Positions 34,241 through 43,913 of a stretch of DNA of 64,000 bases are shown here, in pieces; the stretch's first letter is position 1, and every line of letters starts with the position of its first letter. The position numbers and the translations under genes are program-made. The notes under the pieces were generated by a model that had not been told where the DNA came from, did no database searches, and saw nothing but the letters and a program-made list of their open reading frames with translations. The stretch covers positions 62,001 to 126,000 of the forward strand of contig NZ_JAIMEP010000005.1 in the NCBI RefSeq assembly GCF_019794555.1, written 5' to 3'. This DNA comes from Streptococcus suis (GTDB lineage: Bacteria > Bacillota > Bacilli > Lactobacillales > Streptococcaceae).

Positions 34241-34252
34241 GAAAACGTTTGC
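34241..34252. promoter_or_regulatory. MalR/CcpA-type operator downstream of the malQ promoter
   Basis: GAAAACGTTTGC lies 8 bases past the -10, at the start point, so it should repress malQ together with the malX operon. Confidence 0.65.
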
Positions 34253-34286
34253 ACTACCAATTATAGTGCGAGAATAGGGGATATAA

Positions 34287-35807
34287 ATGAAACAACGCCA
34301 AAGTGGAGTGCTCATGCACGTCTCATCATTACCAGGAAAATATGGAATTGGTTCAATGGGCCAAGCAGCTTATGATTTTGTTGATTTTTTAGTTCGCACA
34401 AAGCAACGCTATTGGCAAATTTTACCGTTGGGAACGACTAGTTATGGAGATTCTCCATATCAGTCATTTTCGGCATTTGCTGGTAATACGCATTTTATTG
34501 ATTTCGATATATTAGTCGAAAAAGGTTGGCTACAATTAGAAGATTTACAAGGTATTGATTTTGGTCAGAATCCTGTAGAAGTAGATTACGCAGCAATTTT
34601 TCAAGCTCGTCGACCATTATTAGAAAAAGTAGTTGCGAATATCAAAGCGCAAGGTTTGCCAGCTGAGTACGGAATTTTCTTGACGGAAAATGATTTTTGG
34701 ATCCATACATTTGCTGAATATATGGCCATTAAAGAGCACTTCGATCTCAAACCCTGGACTGATTGGGAAGACCAAGGGGCTCGTTTGCGTCTTCATGACA
34801 CTTTGGAACACTATCGTCACTTGTTGGCAGATCGAATTGATTATCACCGCATTACACAATACTTATTCTTTTCACAATGGAAGGCTTTAAAGGCTTACGC
34901 CAATGCCAAAGGTATTGAGTTTGTTGGGGATATGCCAATCTACATTGCTGCAGATTCTGCTGATATGTGGGCCAACCCTCATTTCTTTAAAACGGATGAA
35001 GAAGGCAAGCCGAGTGTGGTTGCAGGTTGTCCACCGGATGCATTTTCAGAAATTGGTCAGCTTTGGGGCAATCCAATTTATGACTGGGAAGCGATGAAAC
35101 AAGACGGCTTCACATGGTGGGTTGCACGTTTACGAGAATCTTTCAAGATTTACGATATGGTTCGAATCGACCACTTTATCGGCTTTGCCTCTTTCTGGGA
35201 AATTCCAGCAGGTGAAGAAACTGCTGTAAACGGTTACCGTGTTGAAGCGCCAGGTTTTGAATTATTTGATACAATCAAACGTGAACTTGGCGATTTAAAT
35301 ATTATTGCTGAAGATTTGGGCTCTGTGACGGACAAGGTCATCCAATTGCGTGATACGATAGGTTTTCCTGGTATGAAAGTTTTGCAGTTTGCCTTTGACC
35401 CTGAGGGCGACAGTATTGAAATGCCACATAACCATCCTAACAATGTGGTGGCATATACAGGTACGCATGATAATGATACGATTCTTGGTTGGTATGAAAA
35501 CGAAACGACTCCTGCTTCACGTGCATTCTTAGATAAGTATAGCAATCGACGTGATGATGAAACGGTCCATCACGCCCTCTTCCGCCTTCTCTTTGGATCC
35601 CCAGCCTTCATGGCTGTTGTAACCATGCAAGACCTACTTGGCTTAGACGGTTCTGCACGCATGAATTTGCCAAATACACTTGGTGGTAACTGGACATGGA
35701 GAATGACGGCAGATCAATTGACCCCAGAGATTGAAGCGGAATTGCTAGACCTTACAGAAACCTATCGTCGTGTTAATGTGCATTTGGTTAATGAAAAATC
35801 AGAATAA
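34287..35807 (+). CDS. malQ: 4-alpha-glucanotransferase (amylomaltase)
   Basis: 506 residues of the GH77 family. Landmarks are SGVLMHVSSLPGKYGIGSMG, YWQILPLGTTSYGDSPYQSFSAFAGN, the catalytic nucleophile in VRIDHFIGFASFWEIP, the acid/base in IIAEDLGSVT and GTHDNDTILGWY. It transfers maltosyl units between maltodextrins, releasing glucose. It is divergent from malX with its own operator. A terminator follows directly, so a glycogen phosphorylase gene (malP), commonly next to malQ, is not part of this unit. Confidence 0.96.
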   Translation: MKQRQSGVLMHVSSLPGKYGIGSMGQAAYDFVDFLVRTKQRYWQILPLGTTSYGDSPYQSFSAFAGNTHFIDFDILVEKGWLQLEDLQGIDFGQNPVEVDYAAIFQARRPLLEKVVANIKAQGLPAEYGIFLTENDFWIHTFAEYMAIKEHFDLKPWTDWEDQGARLRLHDTLEHYRHLLADRIDYHRITQYLFFSQWKALKAYANAKGIEFVGDMPIYIAADSADMWANPHFFKTDEEGKPSVVAGCPPDAFSEIGQLWGNPIYDWEAMKQDGFTWWVARLRESFKIYDMVRIDHFIGFASFWEIPAGEETAVNGYRVEAPGFELFDTIKRELGDLNIIAEDLGSVTDKVIQLRDTIGFPGMKVLQFAFDPEGDSIEMPHNHPNNVVAYTGTHDNDTILGWYENETTPASRAFLDKYSNRRDDETVHHALFRLLFGSPAFMAVVTMQDLLGLDGSARMNLPNTLGGNWTWRMTADQLTPEIEAELLDLTETYRRVNVHLVNEKSE

Positions 35808-35812
35808 AATGA

Positions 35813-35846
35813 ACTCCTCTAAGCAACGGACTTAGAGGAGTCTTTG
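35813..35846. terminator. Terminator between malQ and the small membrane protein gene
   Basis: ACTCCTCTAAG (35813-35823) pairs with CTTAGAGGAGT (35831-35841), followed by T residues; it may work in both directions. Confidence 0.8.
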
Positions 35847-36029
35847 TTATCTCTGTTTACGGACATAGAGCCAGTAACGAATCCAGTAGTAGATGGTGTA
35901 GAGTAGGCAGGCTACGATAGTCCAAATGAAAAATGTATTCAGCACTATAGCAAGACTTGGCAATAACCAGTTAATCAGTAGCGTAACTACAAAAATAATC
36001 ACTCCGATATAGGTGGGCAATTTCTTCAT
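35847..36029 (-). CDS. Small two-segment membrane protein
   Basis: 60 residues with two membrane segments (VGVI-like residues 8-30 and 32-53) and a basic C-terminus. AAAGGAGG lies upstream of the ATG, which supports translation. I do not recognise the family. Confidence 0.65.
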   Translation of the reverse strand: MKKLPTYIGVIIFVVTLLINWLLPSLAIVLNTFFIWTIVACLLYTIYYWIRYWLYVRKQR

Positions 36030-36091
36030 GAGGTTTCCTCCTTTGAATTTAGTACGACAAAATTATATTTGTAGTCAAATGAAGTACATGG

Positions 36092-36120
36092 TTGACAAAA
36101 CAACGATATAAGAGTAAAAT
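36092..36120 (+). promoter_or_regulatory. Promoter of the 36138 gene
   Basis: A consensus TTGACA, 17 bases and TAAAAT. Confidence 0.8.
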
Positions 36121-36137
36121 AATACAAGGAGGTTCAT

Positions 36138-36662
36138 ATGAAAAAACCAATTCATTTATATATTCTTGTTACTCTATCAGTTATCCAAAGTTTGTTAAGA
36201 GGATACTCAGCTTTTTTTGCAAAATATGATGAAGAATCGACACGACAAATGTTTCAAAATTTGAACGTCACAGGACTAGATGAGACAATTTTTGATTACA
36301 TGAAAGAGTTATTTCTTTTCCAAACCAATATCATCAATAAGGGGCTAGTAGTTGTTCTTCTGCTAGCAGTTATTGCAACGATTGTGTTACTGTTTCTGAA
36401 ACGAAATGAACAAGCTTCTTATACTTACTTGGGCTATCTTTTTGGAACTCTGGTATTTTCAACCTATGCATTTATTGGTTCGAAAGGGGTGGCACAGGTT
36501 TATACCGATGCAGTCATGCGTCAAGGGGTAGAATCTCAAGCTATGCTTGGATATATTTTTCAAGTAGTGCTGTTTGCTATCTATTTTGGGATAACAATTT
36601 TCTTCCATTTGCGTAAACCAAAGGAAAAACCAAGCACAGCCGTTAATTCAACAGATATATAA
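36138..36662 (+). CDS. Hypothetical integral membrane protein
   Basis: 174 residues with about four membrane segments (residues 7-26, 70-89, 96-115 and 137-158) and a short basic/Pro-rich tail. The loop after the first segment is charged (KYDEESTRQMFQNLNVTGLDE). There are no known motifs. It is a single-gene unit with a consensus promoter, an AAGGAGG ribosome site and its own terminator, so it is clearly expressed. Confidence 0.75.
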   Translation: MKKPIHLYILVTLSVIQSLLRGYSAFFAKYDEESTRQMFQNLNVTGLDETIFDYMKELFLFQTNIINKGLVVVLLLAVIATIVLLFLKRNEQASYTYLGYLFGTLVFSTYAFIGSKGVAQVYTDAVMRQGVESQAMLGYIFQVVLFAIYFGITIFFHLRKPKEKPSTAVNSTDI

Positions 36663-36668
36663 TTCAAT

Positions 36669-36695
36669 AAAGCGCAGTCGAAAGATTGCGCTTTT
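36669..36695. terminator. Bidirectional terminator between convergent genes
   Basis: AAAGCGCA (36669-36676) pairs with TGCGCTTT (36687-36694), serving the plus-strand membrane protein gene and the minus-strand CHAP gene. Confidence 0.75.
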
Positions 36696-36698
36696 GAG

Positions 36699-37613
36699 TT
36701 AAGAAATAGCTATGTAGCGTCGTATGCCTGAATAACTAATATAGCTAATCCACAGCCGACCATCAGCAGTTATTAGCTTGTCGTAGTGCACTGTGGCGCC
36801 GGCATCGTAGTAGGTGATTTCAGGACTGGATAATTTCGGGGCATTTCGAACGCTGGAGCGTATTTTTACTCTATAGGTACCCGATGAAGGGAGTTGGGGC
36901 AAGGAACTTGTTTGGTGGGATTGGCTCAAGGAATAAACTGGGATATAGCGCCGAACGCCTGAATAGCTGATATAACTAATCCAACATTGCCCTTCAGCTT
37001 CTATGACCTTATCATAATATACTTTCTCACCGTTCTCATAGTATCCAACGGTCGTACTAGCCTGGGTAGCTTGAGATTTTATAGGAAGACGACTGGAAAA
37101 TGTATAGACTCCAGTGGATGGAAGTTTTGGCAAGGCAGAAGAAGACAAATCCTTAAAGTGGATGTAGCCACTGACGGAGTTTCTATTAATGGTTCTGCGA
37201 TTGTATTTGTACTGATAACCGTAGTTATACTCTTCTATTTCTACAGTGTCTCCATATACTGCCGACACCCACGCAACATGCATGGGCGATTCCCACCAAG
37301 CGATGGCTCCTACAGCTGGTATCATATCCACCTTATATCCCTCTTGTCTAGCGCGATGACCCCAGACATTGGCGTTACCATAAGCTGGTGGTAGTGTAAA
37401 TCCGTTGACCGTACTGAGTCGGAAGGCAGAGAAAGAAGTGCACTGTCTGGTATAGAGTCTCCAAGGGTCTACGGCATTGATGGCAGAATAGGGATAATTA
37501 TCCCCAAGAGTAGTGGCGGAAGCAAAAAACGACGAATGTATACTGAAATAGATGATACAAGCCGTTATCGCAAGTTGATAAATGGTCCCTTTCTTTTTAA
37601 AAAGATTGTTCAT
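36699..37613 (-). CDS. CbpD-like secreted CHAP murein hydrolase with two SH3 domains
   Basis: 304 residues. A signal peptide (cleavage near residue 33) precedes a CHAP domain with catalytic C58 (RQCTSF) and H112 (PMHVAWV), then two bacterial SH3 repeats that each end in WISYISYSG(V/I)RRYI. The CHAP sequence (GNANVWGHRARQEGY, VEIEEYNYGY, VSGYIHFKDL) is close to pneumococcal CbpD, the competence-induced fratricin, but without choline-binding repeats. It probably cleaves peptidoglycan of neighbouring sensitive cells to free DNA. A TACGAATA cin box on the minus strand at 37761-37768 supports ComX control. AGGAGG precedes ATG. A MITE copy sits between the cin box and the gene. Confidence 0.85.
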   Translation of the reverse strand: MNNLFKKKGTIYQLAITACIIYFSIHSSFFASATTLGDNYPYSAINAVDPWRLYTRQCTSFSAFRLSTVNGFTLPPAYGNANVWGHRARQEGYKVDMIPAVGAIAWWESPMHVAWVSAVYGDTVEIEEYNYGYQYKYNRRTINRNSVSGYIHFKDLSSSALPKLPSTGVYTFSSRLPIKSQATQASTTVGYYENGEKVYYDKVIEAEGQCWISYISYSGVRRYIPVYSLSQSHQTSSLPQLPSSGTYRVKIRSSVRNAPKLSSPEITYYDAGATVHYDKLITADGRLWISYISYSGIRRYIAIS

Positions 37614-37656
37614 GAATCCTCCTTCTAATAGATGTTGAGATACGAATGATCCCTTT

Positions 37657-37754
37657 TGTAGTCATTTAGTTTATCTTTGATTACTTCGCATTGCCCTACT
37701 TCAGTTCAGCCTGCAGCTCGTTGCCTTGTACTAAAAGCAAACTAAACGACTATA
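37657..37754. repeat. MITE copy 1 (imperfect)
   Basis: About 98 bases with imperfect terminal inverted repeats (left end TGTAGTCATTTAGTTTATC, right end the complement of TATAGTCGTTTAGTTTGC). The interior (CTGCAGCTCGTTGCC, GTACTAAAAGCAAACTAAA) matches the copy at 42679-42782. It lies upstream of the cbpD-like gene. Confidence 0.75.
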
Positions 37755-37760
37755 TCTATT

Positions 37761-37768
37761 TATTCGTA
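37761..37768 (-). promoter_or_regulatory. Candidate cin box (ComX promoter) of the cbpD-like gene
   Basis: TACGAATA on the minus strand is the ComX/SigX recognition octamer of streptococcal late competence genes. The start point would fall at the right end of the MITE, giving a leader of about 130 bases that includes the MITE. Confidence 0.6.
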
Positions 37769-37850
37769 ACGCCGAAAGCATTTACTTATAGAAATCAAGT
37801 TAAACTCCAACCAATAATTCGGCCAGAAGCTGGTATCGGAGGGGTAGAAA

Positions 37851-37878
37851 AAAGCCTCGGCTGGTGGCCGAAGGCTTT
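37851..37878 (-). terminator. argS terminator
   Basis: AAAGCCTTCGGC pairs with GCCGAGGCTTT on the minus strand, followed by T residues. Confidence 0.8.
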
Positions 37879-37880
37879 GA

Positions 37881-39569
37881 TTACATTTTTTCTGGAGCTT
37901 TTACACCGAGGAGGCGAAGCGCTTCTTTAAGAACTACACCAGTTGCATAGGCTAGTGCTAGACGGCTATCACGCTCTGGGCTTTCATCCAAGATACGCGT
38001 GTGAGCGTAGTATTTGTTGAAGGATTGAGCCAGATTGATAGCATACTTAGCAACAAGTGAAGGGTCAAATTTATCACCAGCACGTTCAACAACATGTGAG
38101 AAGTTTTGGATATGTTTGATAATTTCCCAGCTCTCTGCGTCGGCTAGTTTGTAGTTGTTTTCTGCGCTTGGAACAAAGTTTGCTTTGCGCAAGATAGACT
38201 GGATACGGGCGTATGCGTATTGCACATAAGGACCTGTCTCACCTTCAAAGGAGACCATAGCCTCTAAATCGAAGTCGTAGCCGTTGTCACGGTCGGTTTT
38301 TAGATCGAAGAACTTAACAGCACCGACACCAACTGCATGAGCCACCTCTTCCTTGTTCTCAAGATTAGGATTTTTGGCTTCAATTTGTGAAAGTGCGCGA
38401 GAAATTGCTTCATCCAAGGTTGGTTCGAGCAGGATGATGTTCCCTTTACGAGTAGAGAGCTTTTTCTTGTCTTTGGTAACGAGACCGAAAGTGATATGGG
38501 TCATATCGTCGCTCCAATCAAATCCCATTTCCTTAAGAACAGCTTTCAACTGTTTGAAATGGTTGATTTGCTCTTGACCAACGACGTAGATACTTTTCAC
38601 AAAGTCATAGGTGCGTTTGCGGTACATTGCTGTTGCCATATCGCGCGTAATGTAGAGGGTTGCACCGTCTGTTTTTCTGATAAGAGCAGGTGGAAGGTTG
38701 TAACTTTCAAGGTCAACAATTTGAGCACCTTTAGATTCTTGAAGAAGACCTTTTTCTTCTAAGATTTGGATACCCTCGTCCATCTTATCGTTATAGAAAG
38801 CTTCACCATTGAAGCTGTCGAAGTGGACGTCTAGTTTTTCATAGATACGGTTGAATTCAACCAAACTTTCATCACGGAACCATTGCCACAATTCCAAGGC
38901 TTCTTGGTCGCCATCTTCCAATTTTTTGAACCATTGGCGTGCTTCTTCATCCAACTCAGGTTTTTCTTCGGCCTCAGCGTTGATACGAACGTAGAGTTTG
39001 AGGAGTTCTGAGATTGGATCTGCCTCGACAGCAGCCTTGTCCCCCCACAGTTTGTAGGCAACAATCAGCATACCGAATTGTTTTCCCCAGTCACCCAAGT
39101 GGTTGATGCGGATTGGCTTGTAGCCAAGCTTTTCGTGGATGTTAGCAAGGGCATCACCGATAACGGTTGAGCGCAAATGTCCAACTGAGAATGGTTTTGC
39201 AATGTTTGGACTTGACATATCGATGGTAACATTGCGACTTTGACCGATATTGAGCTGACCATACTGATCTTTTTCAGCAATCACCTCTGTCAAGACTTGG
39301 TGGGAAATAGCATCCTTATCCAAGAAGAAGTTGACATAAGGACCCGTTGCAACAACTTTCTCAAAGCCAGTTGTGTCAATCTTTTCCACGATATCCGTTG
39401 CAATAGCCTGTGGCGCTTTTCGCTCCACTTTTGCAAGTGAGAAGGCAGGAAAAGCAACGTCACCCATTTCTGATGATTTTGGTTTTTCGAGTAATGAATA
39501 AATCGTCTCAATGTCTAATTGAGGAAGGACAGCAGATAATTTTTCTGCTACCGTTTGTTTATGATCCAT
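37881..39569 (-). CDS. argS: Arginyl-tRNA synthetase
   Basis: 562 residues, a class I synthetase. The HIGH-type motif is [19 protein letters not shown]; the family has [12 protein letters not shown] residues, seen here as [14 protein letters not shown]. The C-terminal DALR anticodon domain is present. It charges tRNA-Arg. It is divergent from argR (about 107 bases between starts), an arrangement common in streptococci. Confidence 0.98.
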   Translation of the reverse strand: MDHKQTVAEKLSAVLPQLDIETIYSLLEKPKSSEMGDVAFPAFSLAKVERKAPQAIATDIVEKIDTTGFEKVVATGPYVNFFLDKDAISHQVLTEVIAEKDQYGQLNIGQSRNVTIDMSSPNIAKPFSVGHLRSTVIGDALANIHEKLGYKPIRINHLGDWGKQFGMLIVAYKLWGDKAAVEADPISELLKLYVRINAEAEEKPELDEEARQWFKKLEDGDQEALELWQWFRDESLVEFNRIYEKLDVHFDSFNGEAFYNDKMDEGIQILEEKGLLQESKGAQIVDLESYNLPPALIRKTDGATLYITRDMATAMYRKRTYDFVKSIYVVGQEQINHFKQLKAVLKEMGFDWSDDMTHITFGLVTKDKKKLSTRKGNIILLEPTLDEAISRALSQIEAKNPNLENKEEVAHAVGVGAVKFFDLKTDRDNGYDFDLEAMVSFEGETGPYVQYAYARIQSILRKANFVPSAENNYKLADAESWEIIKHIQNFSHVVERAGDKFDPSLVAKYAINLAQSFNKYYAHTRILDESPERDSRLALAYATGVVLKEALRLLGVKAPEKM

Positions 39570-39676
39570 AAAAAAATCCCTCCAAGAGTTATTGATTCTA
39601 TTTTATCATAATTCTAGGTCAATAGTTGGGAAAAATGTTATAATATTTCTATAAATATACATTTTGAGGTACAAGT

Positions 39677-40114
39677 ATGAATAAATTAGAGAGGCATGAA
39701 TTGATTAAGTCAATGATTCGGCAAGGTAAGGTTGGCCGTCAAATTGACATTCAATTATGGTTGGAAGAACAGGGAATATCCGTAACACAGACGACCTTGT
39801 CACGAGATTTGAGAGAATTGGGTGTTGTAAAAGTTCACGAATCTGGAGAGTCCTTTTATGCACTAGGAGAGGATGATAGTCAAGTTCATTTTTGTCAATT
39901 ACTAGCCCAATATACGAAAAGTGTAAACCGAGCTAGTTTTATCCTGGTTTTACATTCGGAACTAGGGGAAGCGGCCTTGATGGCCAATATTATTGATGAA
40001 GAGAAACCAGAGACCATTTTAGGAACCGTAGCTGGTGCGGATACCTTATTGGTCATCTGTAAAGATGATCTTTCTGCTCAACGTGTTGAGGAAGAAATAA
40101 ATAGTTTCTTGTAA
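39677..40114 (+). CDS. argR: Arginine repressor ArgR
   Basis: 145 residues. The N-terminal winged helix contains QGISVTQTTLSRDLRELGVVKV; the C-terminal hexamerisation/arginine-binding domain contains the GTVAGADTLLVICKD motif. It regulates arginine metabolism in response to arginine. It lies upstream of mutS with a 23-base gap, suggesting one transcript. Confidence 0.94.
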   Translation: MNKLERHELIKSMIRQGKVGRQIDIQLWLEEQGISVTQTTLSRDLRELGVVKVHESGESFYALGEDDSQVHFCQLLAQYTKSVNRASFILVLHSELGEAALMANIIDEEKPETILGTVAGADTLLVICKDDLSAQRVEEEINSFL

Positions 40115-40137
40115 TCGTTAGAATGAGAGAATAATTG

Positions 40138-42678
40138 ATGGCAACAGAAAAAATTTCTCCAGGAATGCAACAGTATCTGGATATAAAAGCACAATATCCA
40201 GATGCTTTTTTGCTTTTTCGTATGGGAGACTTTTATGAGTTATTTTATGAAGATGCGGTAGAGGCGGCGCAAATTTTGGAATTGTCCTTGACCAGTCGGA
40301 ATAAGAATGCGGAAAATCCGATTCCTATGGCGGGGGTACCGTATCACGCGGCACAACAGTATATCGACACACTTGTTGAACTGGGGCATAAGGTCGCTAT
40401 AGCTGAGCAGATGGAAGATCCTAAGCAGGCAGTCGGCGTGGTCAAGCGGGAAGTAGTGCAGGTCATTACTCCTGGTACGGTAACAGACTCGTCCAAAATG
40501 GGAGCAGACAGTAACTATTTAGTTGCGATTGACCGTCAGGGAGTGCAGTTCGCGCTTTCTTATATGGATGTGTCAACAGGTCAGTTCTTTGTGACTAGTT
40601 TGGATGATTTTACCAGTCTTTGCGGTGAAATCCGTAACCTACGGGCTCGTGAATTGGTCATCGGATATGCCCTGTCAGAGGAGGAAGAGCAAGTTTTCTC
40701 TAATCAGATGAATTTACTCTTATCTTTTGAGGATGGGGTGACCGAGGATGTCCAATTGGTTGATAACTCCTTGACAGACTTGGAAAAGGCTGCGGCGGGT
40801 AAACTCCTCAGCTACCTACATCGGACTCAGATGCGAGATCTGAGCCACTTGCAAAAGGTGGTCCATTATGAAATCAAGGACTATCTGCAAATGGACTATG
40901 CAACCAAGTCTAGTCTGGACCTGCTTGAAAACGGTCGGACAGGCAAGAAGCATGGTAGTTTGTACTGGTTGTTAGACGAAACTAAGACAGCCATGGGTAT
41001 GCGACTATTGCGGACATGGATTGATCGTCCCTTGATTGACCTTAAGCGGATTGAGAATCGTCAGGCTGTCGTTCAGGTTTTTCTGGATTACTTCTTTGAA
41101 CGGAGTGACTTGGTCGAGGCTTTAAAAGGTGTCTATGACATCGAACGTTTGGCCAGCCGGGTGTCTTTTGGAAAAACCATGCCCAAGGATCTCTTGCAGC
41201 TCTCTCAGACTCTGGGAAATATCCCAGCAATCAAGAATATCTTGCTACAAATCAATGAGCCTGCTCTAGGCAATCTGGTAGCTGGATTGGACCCAATCCC
41301 AGAACTGCACGCTCTCATCAGCTCTGCTATTGACCCAGAAGCCCAAGGGACCATCACAGATGGAAACATCATCCGTACAGGCTTTGACGAAACGCTGGAT
41401 CAGTATCGTCTGGTCATGCGTGAGGGAGCGGGTTGGATTGCGGAGATTGAGGCTAAGGAGCGTGAAGCGTCTGGTATCAACAATCTTAAGATTGATTACA
41501 ATAAAAAAGACGGTTACTATTTCCATGTGACCAATTCCAATCTGGGCAATGTGCCGGACCATTTTTTCCGTAAGGCGACCTTGAAAAACTCGGAGCGCTA
41601 TGGAACGGAAGAGTTGGCTAAGATCGAAGGGCAGATGTTGGAGGCGCGTGATAAGTCTGCTAATTTGGAGTACGAGATTTTCATGCGGATTCGCCAAGAG
41701 GTTGAGAAGTATATCGGTCGCTTGCAGAAGCTGGCTCGGACTATTGCAACCATCGATGTTTTGCAGGCCTTTGCAGTTGTGGCGGAGCAGCAACATTTGG
41801 TTTGTCCACGCTTCACAGATCAAAGAGAACTGACCATTGACCGTGGTCGTCATGCGGTGGTGGAGAAGGTCATGGGCAAGCAGACCTATATTCCCAACTC
41901 TATTCACTTGAATACCGATACGCATATGCAACTGATTACAGGTCCAAACATGAGTGGTAAGTCTACCTATATGCGGCAGTTGGCGGTTATCGTCATCATG
42001 GCGCAGATGGGTTCCTATGTGCCAGCGGATCAGGCTGAATTACCGATTTTCGATGCTATTTTCACCCGAATTGGGGCGGCAGACGACTTGGTTAGTGGTC
42101 AATCGACCTTCATGGTCGAAATGATGGAGGCCAATAAGGCGGTCCGTCTGGCGACAGATCGGTCGCTCATCCTCTTTGATGAGTTGGGACGAGGAACGGC
42201 CACCTATGACGGTATGGCCCTGGCCCAGTCTATCATCGAGTATATCCACGACAAAATTGGAGCTAAGACTCTCTTTGCCACCCACTACCATGAGTTGACA
42301 GACCTTAGCCAGACCTTGGAACACTTAGAGAATGTCCATGTATCGACCTTGGAGAAGGACGGCCAAGTCACCTTCCTCCACAAGATTGCACAAGGCCCAG
42401 CTGACAAGTCCTACGGGATTCATGTGGCTAAGATTGCGGGAATGCCAGAGGAACTATTGGAGCGGGCGGATAGGATTTTGCAGACACTTGAAAACCAAGC
42501 TCCTACTGCACCAACTCACCTAGCTCCGACAGTTGTAGAAGAGCCGTCAGGTCAACTTGATCTCTTCGCAGACACGCCTTCTCACCCAGTCCTTGATGAG
42601 CTGGCAAAACTAGACATTTACAATATGACCCCTATGGAAGTCATGATGGCGGTGGCGGAGTTGAAGAAGAAATTATAA
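40138..42678 (+). CDS. mutS: DNA mismatch repair protein MutS
   Basis: 846 residues. The mismatch-reading motif is in [12 protein letters not shown] near the N-terminus (F and E of FYE). Walker A is GPNMSGKST (602-610), Walker [12 protein letters not shown], and the signature TFMVEM. ATG at 40138 is preferred to the adjacent TTG at 40135. A MITE begins immediately after the stop codon, before the terminator. Confidence 0.98.
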   Translation: MATEKISPGMQQYLDIKAQYPDAFLLFRMGDFYELFYEDAVEAAQILELSLTSRNKNAENPIPMAGVPYHAAQQYIDTLVELGHKVAIAEQMEDPKQAVGVVKREVVQVITPGTVTDSSKMGADSNYLVAIDRQGVQFALSYMDVSTGQFFVTSLDDFTSLCGEIRNLRARELVIGYALSEEEEQVFSNQMNLLLSFEDGVTEDVQLVDNSLTDLEKAAAGKLLSYLHRTQMRDLSHLQKVVHYEIKDYLQMDYATKSSLDLLENGRTGKKHGSLYWLLDETKTAMGMRLLRTWIDRPLIDLKRIENRQAVVQVFLDYFFERSDLVEALKGVYDIERLASRVSFGKTMPKDLLQLSQTLGNIPAIKNILLQINEPALGNLVAGLDPIPELHALISSAIDPEAQGTITDGNIIRTGFDETLDQYRLVMREGAGWIAEIEAKEREASGINNLKIDYNKKDGYYFHVTNSNLGNVPDHFFRKATLKNSERYGTEELAKIEGQMLEARDKSANLEYEIFMRIRQEVEKYIGRLQKLARTIATIDVLQAFAVVAEQQHLVCPRFTDQRELTIDRGRHAVVEKVMGKQTYIPNSIHLNTDTHMQLITGPNMSGKSTYMRQLAVIVIMAQMGSYVPADQAELPIFDAIFTRIGAADDLVSGQSTFMVEMMEANKAVRLATDRSLILFDELGRGTATYDGMALAQSIIEYIHDKIGAKTLFATHYHELTDLSQTLEHLENVHVSTLEKDGQVTFLHKIAQGPADKSYGIHVAKIAGMPEELLERADRILQTLENQAPTAPTHLAPTVVEEPSGQLDLFADTPSHPVLDELAKLDIYNMTPMEVMMAVAELKKKL

Positions 42679-42782
42679 TATAGTCATTTAGTTTGCTTTA
42701 TTACTTCGTTAACTCACTTTGCCGTACTCCAGTACTGTCTGCAGCTCGTTGCCTAGTACTAAAAGCAAACTAAATGACTATA
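42679..42782. repeat. MITE copy 2 (intact)
   Basis: 104 bases with perfect 21-base terminal inverted repeats (42679-42699 and 42762-42782, beginning TATAGTCATTTAGTTTGC). It carries no gene. Size, TA-rich ends and structure resemble the pneumococcal RUP class of transposase-dependent small elements. It separates the mutS stop codon from its terminator. Confidence 0.85.
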
Positions 42783-42789
42783 CAATGAA

Positions 42790-42816
42790 AGTCAGGACAG
42801 CTGTTCTGGCTTTTTT
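42790..42816 (+). terminator. mutS terminator
   Basis: AGTCAGGACAG and CTGTTCTGGCT form an 11-bp near-perfect stem, followed by a T run. It lies downstream of the MITE. Confidence 0.8.
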
Positions 42817-42856
42817 GCCGTTTAGCTTAAGTAATCAACCATATAGGCAAAAGCCC

Positions 42857-42885
42857 TTGAAACCAGTAAAGAAATGGTGTTTAAT
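42857..42885 (+). promoter_or_regulatory. Promoter of the LytTR/DUF3021 operon
   Basis: TTGAAA, 17 bases and TTTAAT about 20 bases before the start codon. Confidence 0.65.
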
Positions 42886-42905
42886 AGGGACAGAAAGGAG
42901 AGGAT

Positions 42906-43349
42906 ATGAAAGTAAAACTAGATATTTCTTCAGAAATTTTAGAAGATATGGTGACAATTGAAGCCCAGTCTATGTCTGAGCAAATTGCTCACTTGGTGAC
43001 CTATATTCAGAATTTAGACAAGAGAACTACCAGTCTGACTGTAAAGAAAGGAGGGCAGATTTACCTTGTAGATTACGCTAGTATTGTAAGGTTATATCTG
43101 GAATACAAAATCTTACAGGTGGAAACTGAGGAGGATTCCTTTACTTCCAATCTACGCTTGTATCAGGTCAAAGATATGCTTCCTGTACACTTTTTGCAAA
43201 TTTCTCAATCGGAAATTATCAATATTAGGCAACTGGACCACCTCAAACTGACCCCAAACGGTCTGGTCAAACTATTTATGAAAAATGGCTCCATCACCTA
43301 TTCATCCCGTCGTTATTTAAAAACTATCAAAGAAAGGTTAGGATTATGA
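42906..43349 (+). CDS. LytTR-domain regulator without receiver domain
   Basis: 147 residues. The C-terminal 95 residues form a LytTR DNA-binding domain (GGQIYLVDYASIVRLYLEYKILQVET...FLQISQSEIINIRQLDHLKL). There is no phosphorylation domain. Such proteins pair with a small membrane partner in streptococcal LytTR regulatory systems (HdrRM, BrsRM of S. mutans), in which the membrane protein holds the regulator inactive. The next gene overlaps by 4 bases and encodes such a partner. Confidence 0.88.
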   Translation: MKVKLDISSEILEDMVTIEAQSMSEQIAHLVTYIQNLDKRTTSLTVKKGGQIYLVDYASIVRLYLEYKILQVETEEDSFTSNLRLYQVKDMLPVHFLQISQSEIINIRQLDHLKLTPNGLVKLFMKNGSITYSSRRYLKTIKERLGL

Positions 43350-43786
43350 AAAAATATCTCTTATCGGCATCTATGGGTGTCACCATTGGCAGTTTTATTT
43401 CAATCATCATGGCAAGTTTCTTTGGCGGAGGCTACTACTTGCCGGTCAATCCCTATTCGACTATGGGAGCTATCTACCTGGCGCGGTTTTCGCAGCCGAT
43501 GGTTATGCTGATCTCAGTCCTTATTTGGGGGGCAATTGGTGTCCTCTTCCAAGCTGCGGACAAGATTTTTGAGCAAGATTGGAGCTTGATGCGGATGACG
43601 GCGACGCATTTTCTAGTGACAGCGATTGGCTTCACACCGCTTGCGATTTTGGCGGGCTGGTTTCCAGTCAATCTGGCAGGACTGCTCTTTTTCTGGCTCC
43701 TCTTTATCTTGATTTACGCTATGCTATTTTTCATCAATTACAAGAAAATGGAAGCCAGCGTGCAGGCCATAAACCGTCATTTATAG
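43346..43786 (+). CDS. DUF3021 membrane protein, likely inhibitor of the LytTR regulator
   Basis: 146 residues with four membrane segments and short loops, matching the DUF3021 family. By analogy with HdrM/BrsM it should antagonise the regulator encoded upstream. The ATGA overlap makes the two translationally coupled. Confidence 0.83.
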   Translation: MKKYLLSASMGVTIGSFISIIMASFFGGGYYLPVNPYSTMGAIYLARFSQPMVMLISVLIWGAIGVLFQAADKIFEQDWSLMRMTATHFLVTAIGFTPLAILAGWFPVNLAGLLFFWLLFILIYAMLFFINYKKMEASVQAINRHL

Positions 43787-43818
43787 GTTGAGCAGGGCTC
43801 GGCTTTCCATCAAAATAA

Positions 43819-43856
43819 ATGAAAACAAGGAGTGTAAATCTTCTTGTTTTTTCATT
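43819..43856 (+). terminator. Terminator after the DUF3021 gene
   Basis: ATGAAAACAAG pairs with most of CTTGTTTTTTCAT. Confidence 0.55.
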
Positions 43857-43872
43857 TCCTTCCAGAAAATAT

Positions 43873-43888
43873 AAACTATATATTGTGT
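43873..43888. promoter_or_regulatory. NrdR-box-like site 1
   Basis: AAACTATATATTGTGT closely resembles the 16-base NrdR box (ACACWATATMTWGTGT type). Confidence 0.55.
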
Positions 43889-43913
43889 TTAAAAATAAAG
43901 AATCATTTTTTTG

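Noticed and set aside
37691..37930. 79-codon frame in the argS-cbpD spacer, and the similar frame at 42719-42961
   Set aside because: Both are the translated interior of the MITE; similarity reflects the repeat, not a gene.
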